Assembly: GCA_003151895.1 (NCBI GenBank)
Contig: PLYX01000212.1
Location: 1 to 15,627 of the forward strand
DNA from: Solirubrobacterales bacterium
GTDB taxonomy: Bacteria > Actinomycetota > Thermoleophilia > Solirubrobacterales > Solirubrobacteraceae
Direction: 5' to 3'
DNA length: 15,627 nucleotides
The translations under genes were made by a program, and so were the position numbers. Below the pieces are notes generated by a model. The model made no database searches. It was not told where the DNA came from and was given only the letters and a program-made list of their open reading frames with translations. Within the stretch, counting starts at the first letter, position 1, and each line of letters begins with the position of its first letter. Below, piece by piece: positions 1-5,347 of the stretch.

Positions 1-641
1 GCGCCCTCCTGCACGTCCTCGCGGATGCGCTTGCGCACCAGCAGCTCGGCGAGGCTCTCGCGCTGCAGCTTGACGGCGAGCTCCAAGCGGTCGGTCACGT
101 CGAGCGTGCGCAGCAGCTCGACCTTCTGCTCGTATGTCAAATTGGGCGAGTAGCCGGCCGAGTCGGCCAGTGGGCCGGGCTCGACGATCGCGCGCAGGAA
201 CGCCGCGATGCGTCCATCGTCGCCGCGCAGCTCGAGGATCTCCTCGACCACGGCGCGGTATTCGCGCTCGAGCTCGCGTGTGCGCTTGTCCACCGGAACG
301 TCGTCGGGGCGCTCGTCCACCTCGACGCGCAGCTCTCCTTCGGGGCCGGTCTGCGCGGCGCCGATCAGCGCGCGGTGCTCGCCCGACAGCGCGACCGCGT
401 GGCCGCCACCGGGCAGGCGCAGCTGCTCTGAGACCTCGGCGATCGTGCCGACCTCCAGGAACTCGTTCTCGTGGCGTGGCACGAGCACGACGCGCTCGTC
501 GTCGCCCACGTCGACGGTGAGCGTGATGCCCATGCTCGGGAACACGACCGTGTCGTCGAGGGGAATCATCCGCAGCACGGGCTTGGGCTGCTGTTCCTGT
601 GGTTGGCCACCTTGTGAAGTGGGTGAGGGGGTTGAAGCCAT
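1..641 (-). CDS. lon: ATP-dependent protease Lon (La), N-terminal part, cut by window edge
   Basis: Lon is a cytoplasmic AAA+ serine protease that degrades misfolded and regulatory proteins. Only the first 213 codons are in the window. Reading from the ATG at 641-639, the protein opens with a short Gln/Pro-rich tail and then MIPLDDTVVFPSMGITLTV. This is the classic first beta-strand region of the Lon substrate-binding (LON/PUA-like) domain, where E. coli-type Lons read like LPLRDVVVFPGM. The rest of the LON domain follows (GHAVALSGEHRALIG, then a helical part with ILELRGDDGRIAAFL and LELAVKLQRESLAELL). The AAA+ and Ser-Lys protease domains lie off the left edge. A GGAG Shine-Dalgarno sits at 651-654, 9 nt before the start, and a consensus-like promoter lies upstream. 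I see neither a HAIR (HspR) inverted repeat nor a ClgR box. Family assignment is firm; catalytic residues cannot be checked here. Confidence 0.93.
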   Translation of the reverse strand, partial: MASTPSPTSQGGQPQEQQPKPVLRMIPLDDTVVFPSMGITLTVDVGDDERVVLVPRHENEFLEVGTIAEVSEQLRLPGGGHAVALSGEHRALIGAAQTGPEGELRVEVDERPDDVPVDKRTRELEREYRAVVEEILELRGDDGRIAAFLRAIVEPGPLADSAGYSPNLTYEQKVELLRTLDVTDRLELAVKLQRESLAELLVRKRIREDVQEG

Positions 642-678
642 CGGTATACGCTCCATATGTGCTTACGAAAGTGTAGTT

Positions 679-707
679 AGTATAGCCCGCGTTTCCTCGG
701 TCTTCAA
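679..707 (-). promoter_or_regulatory. Sigma-70-like promoter of lon
   Basis: On the minus strand a -35 hexamer TTGAAG (702-707) is separated by exactly 17 bp from a -10 hexamer TATACT (679-684). This places transcription start about 30 nt before the lon start codon. Both hexamers match the housekeeping consensus at five (-35: TTGACA, 4/6; -10: TATAAT, 5/6) or nearly as many positions, and the region is distinctly AT-richer than its surroundings. Confidence 0.6.
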
Positions 708-761
708 GTGCCCGGCGCGAGGGCCTTTCCACCTCGGTTCCCGGGAGCGGCCCGTGGCATC

Positions 762-1655
762 TCAAGGACGCTCAACTCTCGCCGAGAAGAGGCTGCGCGG
801 CCACAGCCGACGGGCGCGCACGACGTTCGCCTCAGCCGCAAGCACCGTCACCTGGCCACCGAGATACAGCCAGGTGAGCAGGCCGAGCACGAACGCGAAC
901 AGGCCCGAGGTCTCCTTGGCGTGGCGCACCACGTGATCCACATAGAAGCCGCCGACGTGCTGGAGCATCTGCCACAGCACTGCCGCCAGGATCACGCCGG
1001 GGAGCAGTTCGCGCGTGTCCACCTCCTCGGTTGTGAGCATCCGAAAGACCGTGAAGAACAGCAGGAGGTTCGCCGCCAGCGCCGCCACCACGCCTGCGAT
1101 CACAGCCGCAACTCCGGCCGTCTGAGCGGTCACGTAGCCGGCTGCGACCGTCGAGATGATGCTGAGCACCCCGAGCAGCCCAAGTAGGCCAAGCCCGCGC
1201 AAGCGCCACGCGACGAAGCCCAGTTGACGCCGGCGCGGGATCTGCCAGACGTTGTTGAACGCGCTCTGCGTCGCCCCAGTCACACCGAGCCCCGCGAACA
1301 GCGCTCCCACGATCCCGATCGCGAGCGCGACGAAGCTGCCTTTGAGCGAGTGGATGTTGCTCTGAAGCTGCGTGCCGATGATCGGGAACTGGCTAAGCGT
1401 CGAGTGCAGCACGCTCTCCTGCGCGCTCGGATTGCCGTCGAGCACGAACCCCAGCAGGGTGACGAACACGAGCAGCAGCGGGAACAGCGAGAAGAACCCG
1501 TAGTAAGCGATCAGAGCTCCCATCTGACTCCCCTGGTCCTCGTCGAAGCGCTTGACGACAGCCACCACGAAGCCGAGTCGCCGGCTGCGCTGCTGGTAGC
1601 CGTCGAAGGCGCGTAGCCACGTGCGGAGGAATTGGGAGGGGGGTCTGCGGGCCAC
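762..1655 (-). CDS. YihY/virulence factor BrkB family inner-membrane protein
   Basis: This is a 297-aa polytopic membrane protein of the YihY/BrkB family (once mis-annotated as RNase BN). Its biochemical role is not settled; it is often called a putative transporter or envelope protein. Family hallmarks are the cytoplasmic N-terminal helix followed by FDEDQGSQMGALIAYYGFFSLFPLLL (the conserved block is residues 37-62), the SAFNNVWQIPRRR segment near 131-143 and TWLYLGGQVTVLAAEAN near 261-277. About six hydrophobic segments can be seen, around 47-72, 107-128, 153-178, 183-206, 216-236 and 250-274. The chosen start is a GTG at 1653-1655. The next in-frame Met (residue 45) would remove the conserved amphipathic helix, so it is unlikely, although no clear ribosome binding site precedes the GTG. 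The gene is co-oriented with lon, 120 bp from it, and divergent from the T4SS operon. Confidence 0.88.
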   Translation of the reverse strand: MARRPPSQFLRTWLRAFDGYQQRSRRLGFVVAVVKRFDEDQGSQMGALIAYYGFFSLFPLLLVFVTLLGFVLDGNPSAQESVLHSTLSQFPIIGTQLQSNIHSLKGSFVALAIGIVGALFAGLGVTGATQSAFNNVWQIPRRRQLGFVAWRLRGLGLLGLLGVLSIISTVAAGYVTAQTAGVAAVIAGVVAALAANLLLFFTVFRMLTTEEVDTRELLPGVILAAVLWQMLQHVGGFYVDHVVRHAKETSGLFAFVLGLLTWLYLGGQVTVLAAEANVVRARRLWPRSLFSARVERP

Positions 1656-1673
1656 TTACACCGACATGCTCGC

Positions 1674-2453
1674 GTGTCCACCCGACAGGAGAGCGACGGG
1701 CGAGTCGCGACGCGCCCCACGCGAGTCGGCAAGCCCGCGCGGCTCGGCCCATTCGATCCCGTCGAAGCGGTCGCGCTCGTCGCACGCTCGCGCCGCGATC
1801 TGCTGCTCGCGGCCCACCGTCACCGTCTCTCGCGCGAGGATCTCGAAGACTGCTACAGCCAGGCGACGCTGGAGCTGCTCACCCGCGCCGGGCGTAGAGG
1901 GGTGTTCGCCGGTTACGCCCACATCGCCAACGCTCTCGAGCAGCGACTGCTGTCGCGCATCCACGACCGCCGCCGCGCGCTGAGCGGGCGCAGTCCGATC
2001 GAGGCGGCGATCGCCACCGCGCTCCCGCTCGCCGCTTGCGAAGGCGGCGGAGTGGAGATCGCCGATGCCCGCGCCGACGTCGAGCGGCTCGCGCTGCTGC
2101 GCCAAGACCTGCGGCGCATCGGTCAGATCTCGCGCGAGCTTTCGCGCGATCAGCGGATGGTGCTCGCAAGCCAGCTCTCGAGCGACATGGAGTGCGACGA
2201 GTTCTGTCGCACACACGGCTGGTCGGCCGAGAAGTACCGCAAGGTGGCCCAGCGCGCCCGTGCCCGACTCACACGGCTACTCGCCGCCGAGTCGTACGCC
2301 GGTCAGACCGAGCCCTCTGCCCGGGGCGCCCAGCAGCGCGACGGTCGTGCCGCGCGGTCCGCCGACGATTTCGACTCGCCTGTCCCGCTTGCCGGCGCCC
2401 GTCGGATTAGAGAGCAGGGACACACCTATGAACATCACTCGCCCCCCACATAG
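1674..2453 (+). CDS. Sigma-70-family-like regulator at the head of the T4SS operon
   Basis: This protein of about 259 aa looks like a divergent RNA polymerase sigma factor. Residues 52-70 (LSREDLEDCYSQATLELL) resemble the region 2 helix that ECF sigmas write as DAEDLVQEVFLRLW. Residues 156-203 (LSRDQRMVLASQL, then a helix-turn-helix with ECDEFCRTHGWSAEKYRKV and AQRARARLTRLL) resemble region 4.2. The middle linker and a 60-aa polar tail are not family-like. It stands first in a co-directional series ending at 11633, which suggests it controls the conjugation-type operon; that role is inference. The start is uncertain. GTG at 1674 keeps the gene 18 bp clear of the divergent YihY start. A TTG at 1632 would overlap that gene, and its GGAGGA is too close to serve. 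A generic DNA-binding helix-turn-helix protein is the alternative. Confidence 0.68.
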   Translation: MSTRQESDGRVATRPTRVGKPARLGPFDPVEAVALVARSRRDLLLAAHRHRLSREDLEDCYSQATLELLTRAGRRGVFAGYAHIANALEQRLLSRIHDRRRALSGRSPIEAAIATALPLAACEGGGVEIADARADVERLALLRQDLRRIGQISRELSRDQRMVLASQLSSDMECDEFCRTHGWSAEKYRKVAQRARARLTRLLAAESYAGQTEPSARGAQQRDGRAARSADDFDSPVPLAGARRIREQGHTYEHHSPPT

Positions 2454-2604
2454 GCGCGTCCCTTGGGACGCCGGCGATCGGTTGCCGAGACGCTCGCGCG
2501 GCGCTTCCCATCCGCACGTGCGCGGCCGGGAGCGGGATATCTCCCCATCCTTGCTCCCGGTCGCATGCGTGCTCGATCACGACCGCGCGCAGGAACGCTC
2601 ATGA
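2428..2604 (+). CDS. Small 58-aa ORF translationally coupled to the next gene
   Basis: ATG at 2428 opens a 58-codon frame (MNITRPPHRRVPWDAGDRLP at its N-terminus). It starts 26 bp inside the end of the sigma-like gene and finishes in an ATGA overlap with the ATG at 2601. The chained overlaps and the clean ATG start argue for a translated leader or small protein. The product is basic, Pro/Arg-rich, has no membrane segment and resembles no family I know. Upstream purines (GAGAGCAGGGA) could act as a weak ribosome binding site. It may be only a coupling leader, or a chance frame in GC-rich DNA. Confidence 0.38.
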   Translation: MNITRPPHRRVPWDAGDRLPRRSRGASHPHVRGRERDISPSLLPVACVLDHDRAQERS

Positions 2605-3338
2605 CGCTCTGGCACAGGGCTCCGCGCGAGGTCTACCGCGTGTACGGGCAAGACGAGTACCTCGCCGACGACGCTCTGTCCGCCGACGATGAGTCGTTTG
2701 CGCCTCACGCGGCTGAGGAGTCCTGGGCGCCGCCCACCGGCAAGGAGTCCCACCGGACACCCACCCACGCGCATGCGGCTTACCAACACTCCGCCGTAGC
2801 GCCGCCGTCGCACAGCTCACGCTCGGGCCGGCTCGTCGGGCTCGGGGTGCTGATGGGCGTCACAGTCGGTGCGCTCGGCCTTGTCGTCTTGAACGTATCG
2901 CACCGGCTGCCCGCCGCGCCACGGGTCGTTGCCGCGCAAACGACCCACGCCGGCGCCGCGGCTCACGCATCAGTCGATGCCCCCATCAGCCACCGGTCGG
3001 TGGTGAGGATGTCCAACGGGCCCGCCTCGCGTATGCGCGCGCCCGCGCGTGCCCGCACTCGCGCGCCCCGCCATTCCTCGGCCGGGAGTGCCTTGGCCGG
3101 AAGCGCCTCGACCGGGAGTCCCTCGACCGGGAGTCCCTCGACCGGGAGTCCCTCGACCGGGAGTCCCTCGACCTGGAGCGCCGGCGGTGACACCACCGTT
3201 GCGCCAACGTCCGCCGGGTCCGCGTCGAAGGCGGCGTCCGTGGAGTCGGCGCAGCCACCGCGGCCCACCACGTCCGAACCCACGCGGCCCGGTGCGCAAG
3301 CGCCACCCATCGACGGAGAGTTCGAATTCGAGCGATGA
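2601..3338 (+). CDS. Single-pass membrane protein with Ser/Thr/Pro-rich repeat tail, T4SS-associated
   Basis: I do not recognise a named family. The protein is 245 aa. A conserved-looking cytoplasmic N-terminus (MTLWHRAPREVYRVYGQDEY) is followed by a polar stretch, one membrane helix at about residues 78-101 (LVGLGVLMGVTVGALGLVVL) and an extracytoplasmic tail rich in Ala, Ser, Thr, Pro and Arg. The tail contains a 5-residue repeat (STGSP) made by a 15-bp tandem DNA repeat and ends in an acidic FEFER. The longer upstream frame from 2463 is rejected because AGGAA at 2591-2595, 5 nt before ATG 2601, marks this start. The start overlaps the small ORF by ATGA, and the stop lies 4 bp before the TcpC-like gene, so it belongs to the same transcript. 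A bitopic accessory or cell-wall-spanning subunit of the T4SS is the likely role; this is inferred from position and topology. Confidence 0.72.
   Translation: MTLWHRAPREVYRVYGQDEYLADDALSADDESFAPHAAEESWAPPTGKESHRTPTHAHAAYQHSAVAPPSHSSRSGRLVGLGVLMGVTVGALGLVVLNVSHRLPAAPRVVAAQTTHAGAAAHASVDAPISHRSVVRMSNGPASRMRAPARARTRAPRHSSAGSALAGSASTGSPSTGSPSTGSPSTGSPSTWSAGGDTTVAPTSAGSASKAASVESAQPPRPTTSEPTRPGAQAPPIDGEFEFER
3076..3180 (+). repeat. 15-bp tandem repeat, seven units (four perfect)
   Basis: The unit CCTCGACCGGGAGTC occurs four times without change at 3106-3165. Two degenerate units precede it (3076-3105) and one follows (3166-3180, CCTCGACCTGGAGCG). It codes for (S/P)STGS pentapeptides in the extracytoplasmic tail of the bitopic protein. 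Because the period is a multiple of three, copy-number change keeps the frame. Confidence 0.92.
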
Positions 3339-3342
3339 GGAG

Positions 3343-4206
3343 ATGAGGAGCGCTCCCCCAAACGCCACGGTTACCGTCACGCCACGGCCGCTATGGCGGA
3401 TACGGGTCGGGCGCGAACTGCCGCGCTACCTGCTCCAGGCGCTCGCCGTAGCGGGCCTGCTCGCCAGCGCCCGTTTCGCGATCGCTCCGCCACGTCCGCT
3501 CATCCAGCGCGTCTCAGCGCCCAGCGCGTCGCTCCCCGACCTCGGAGCCGAGGGCTTCGCGTCGTTGTTCGCCAAGCGCTACCTCACATGGGACTCACGC
3601 GATCTTGAAGCCCACAGTCTCGCGCTGGCGCCGTTTGCCGGCTCGTGGATGGAAGCAGACGGCGGTCTGCAACCACCGGCCGGCGGTGAGCAGAAGGTTC
3701 AGTGGACGGAAGTCGTCCAAGCGCGCGCGACCGCGCCCGGCGAGCACGTGTACACCGTCGCTGCTCAAACCGATTCCGCCGGCCTCTTGTATCTGAGTGT
3801 GAGCGTCGTCCGCGGGACGGACGGCAAGCTGGCGCTCGCCGGCTATCCCGCTTTCGTGGGAGCACCCGCATCGACCCAGGCGGAGTCTCCCGGCCGGTTG
3901 CGCGAAGTCGAAGAACCGGCGCTTCGGACGGTGCTCACGCGAGCGCTGCGCAACTACCTCGCGCGCGCCGAATCGGAGCTCGCCGCCGACCTCACCGCAA
4001 GCGCGCACGTCTCGCTGCCGGGTCTGACGCTCGCGCTGCAGTCGGTCCACAGCCTCGACTGGTCCCCGGACGGACGCTCGGTGCTCGCCGTCGTGCAGGC
4101 CCAGGACGAACGCGGGGCCCAGTACACGCTCGGCTACGAACTCGACGTCGTCTCAAACGCCGGGCGCTGGGAGATATCGGCGATCCAGATGGACCCCGAC
4201 ACGTAG
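3343..4206 (+). CDS. TcpC-like conjugal transfer protein (VirB8-like fold)
   Basis: This 287-aa protein resembles TcpC of pCW3 / Orf13 of Tn916. These are bitopic subunits with two NTF2-like domains, analogous to VirB8, that anchor the Gram-positive T4SS channel at the membrane. The N-terminus is cytoplasmic and basic (WRIRVGRELPRYL). One membrane helix lies at about 28-48 and two exported domains at about 65-180 and 190-287. The first domain has the TcpC-style motif FASLFAKRYLTWDSRD (residues 72-87), and the second ends in a YELDVVSNAGRWEISAIQMD strand pair. The ATG at 3343 was chosen because it directly follows the previous stop (3336-3338) with GAGGAG abutting it, which suggests coupling. 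The frame extends upstream to 3049 but is read there as a shadow of the repeat gene. Confidence 0.8.
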   Translation: MRSAPPNATVTVTPRPLWRIRVGRELPRYLLQALAVAGLLASARFAIAPPRPLIQRVSAPSASLPDLGAEGFASLFAKRYLTWDSRDLEAHSLALAPFAGSWMEADGGLQPPAGGEQKVQWTEVVQARATAPGEHVYTVAAQTDSAGLLYLSVSVVRGTDGKLALAGYPAFVGAPASTQAESPGRLREVEEPALRTVLTRALRNYLARAESELAADLTASAHVSLPGLTLALQSVHSLDWSPDGRSVLAVVQAQDERGAQYTLGYELDVVSNAGRWEISAIQMDPDT

Positions 4207-4208
4207 GG

Positions 4209-4239
4209 CCACGCACGCGGGACCTGGGACCGCGCGTGG
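4209..4239 (+). promoter_or_regulatory. Stem-loop between the TcpC-like and VirB2-like genes
   Basis: CCACGCACGCG (4209-4219) can pair with CGCGCGTGG (4231-4239): nine base pairs with a 2-nt bulge and an 11-nt loop. No U-tract follows, so it is not a plain intrinsic terminator. It could stop 3'-to-5' decay or protect the 5' end of the downstream message. That function is inferred only from position. Confidence 0.4.
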
Positions 4240-4267
4240 ACCCGCCACACACCCACACCAAACAACC

Positions 4268-4273
4268 AAGGAG
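4268..4273 (+). promoter_or_regulatory. Strong ribosome binding site AAGGAG
   Basis: AAGGAG lies 6 nt before the ATG at 4280. It is the best Shine-Dalgarno in the T4SS block. Most neighbouring genes start with GTG and have weak or no such site, so it suggests this gene's product is made in excess. Confidence 0.75.
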
Positions 4274-4279
4274 ACCACG

Positions 4280-4693
4280 ATGAACACACTCGCCAAACCA
4301 TTCCGCGCGCGAGCGTCAAGGGTGCTCGTCGTCCTGCTTCTCGCCTTCGCGACTCTCGCGCCGGCGCCGGCGGGCGCGGCGGCTGTGCCCACGGGGCCGA
4401 ACATGACCGCCGGCGCGCTCGGCGGACTGAGCATGGCGGTTGTCGCCCCATCCGGGGAAAAAGGCGCCTCGCTTGAATCGGCGGCCCAGAAGGCGGGCGA
4501 AGCCGGGCGCAAGATCGCGATGAGCCTGATCGCCCTGGGCTTTGCGATCGCGTCGATCGTGCTCGCGTTCCGACGTGACTTCAAGGAGGCGGCGGGCGTG
4601 TTCGCGGTCGGGCTGGTCGCGATCCTGCTCGCCACCCCGGCCGGCGTGAACGTGTTGCACGACACGGTCAACTCGCTGTTCGGGGCGTCCTGA
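4280..4693 (+). CDS. VirB2/TrbC-like two-TM protein, candidate pilin or channel subunit
   Basis: This is a 137-aa small exported membrane protein. Residues 1-35 look like a long signal peptide (basic start, VLVVLLLAFATLAPAPAGA, cleavage near 35). The mature part has a short polar region and then two helices at about 79-97 and 103-119, joined by a short charged loop FRRDFKEA. That topology (long signal, two helices, basic loop) is the VirB2/TrbC pilin-like pattern, and the gene sits where Tcp-type systems carry a small membrane subunit (TcpD-like). No direct sequence match is claimed. The 73-bp leader holds a hairpin and the strongest ribosome binding site of the operon, which fits a protein needed in many copies. 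The alternative is a generic small membrane accessory protein. Confidence 0.65.
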   Translation: MNTLAKPFRARASRVLVVLLLAFATLAPAPAGAAAVPTGPNMTAGALGGLSMAVVAPSGEKGASLESAAQKAGEAGRKIAMSLIALGFAIASIVLAFRRDFKEAAGVFAVGLVAILLATPAGVNVLHDTVNSLFGAS

Positions 4694-4735
4694 GCGGGCC
4701 GGGCGCGGACGAGCGGCAAGGCGGGCTGGCAAGTC

Positions 4736-5344
4736 GTGGAGATCCGGTCCTACAGGACGGTGTTCGACCTCGAGCGGCGCATCTATCGCGTCGACCGGCT
4801 GAGGCTCAATCCGGGAGGGGTTCCGCTGCGGGGGATCGTGTACTTCCTGGCGATCGTCGCGGTGGCGTTGATCGCGGGCTCGGTTCCGCTGCTCGGCGCG
4901 GTCTCAAGAACGCTGCCGTGGTACATGCGCGATCTGGGGTTGCCCGGCGCGGGCGCGGCCGTGCTCACGATGATCCGCCTCGAGGGGCGGCCGTTTCACC
5001 TCGCGGCGCGCTCGCTTCTGAGATATGCGGCCGGCCCGCGCCACCTCTCCGGTGTGCGCCCTTGCCGGGCGAGCGACTGCTCGAGGGTGGGGCAACGCTG
5101 GTATCCGCAGCCGATCGTCTTGCTCCCCGACGGCTCCGATGCTCGTTTGCGGCGCATGCGCTACACGGGGCCCGGGACGGTGCTCGTCACGGCGGCGCAT
5201 CTGCGCGCCGAGTGGAGCGTCGGGGCGATCGGGCGTGCCCTGCGCCGTCCGGACATGACGTTGAGCGGCCTGGCCGGCCGGCGAGCGCCCGCCTCCGGCC
5301 AGGTGATCGCCCTGCGTCGGGGGGCGCGCTTGCGGGTGCGGTGA
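4736..5344 (+). CDS. TcpE-like conjugal transfer membrane protein
   Basis: This 202-aa protein starts at a GTG. The opening (RSYRTVFDLERRIYRVDRL, residues 4-22) is followed by a strong membrane helix at about 33-56 and a second hydrophobic stretch near 66-80. This resembles the TcpE family (Orf17 of Tn916), a small membrane component of Gram-positive T4SS, in the expected position just before the VirB4 ATPase. The C-terminal 100 residues are basic, soluble and unusually long for the family. They include a Cys pair at 110 and 115 within PCRASDCSRVGQRWYPQP. The gap before the VirB4 start is 3 bp, so the two are probably translated together. TcpE is the best call; PrgI-like is the alternative. 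Confidence 0.62.
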   Translation: MEIRSYRTVFDLERRIYRVDRLRLNPGGVPLRGIVYFLAIVAVALIAGSVPLLGAVSRTLPWYMRDLGLPGAGAAVLTMIRLEGRPFHLAARSLLRYAAGPRHLSGVRPCRASDCSRVGQRWYPQPIVLLPDGSDARLRRMRYTGPGTVLVTAAHLRAEWSVGAIGRALRRPDMTLSGLAGRRAPASGQVIALRRGARLRVR

Positions 5345-5347
5345 GAC

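Noticed and set aside
640..720. HspR (HAIR) or ClgR operator upstream of lon
   Set aside because: CTTGAAG resembles half of a HAIR element, but the inverted partner is missing, and no ClgR-type palindrome is present.
741..755. Possible terminator hairpin after yihY
   Set aside because: Only a 4-bp stem (CGGG/CCCG) with no following U-tract on the minus strand.
208..936. Plus-strand open frame of 242 codons over the lon region
   Set aside because: It is the antisense of lon and the yihY 3' end, low-complexity Arg/Ser-rich, with no family resemblance. The minus strand gives a clear Lon N-terminus.
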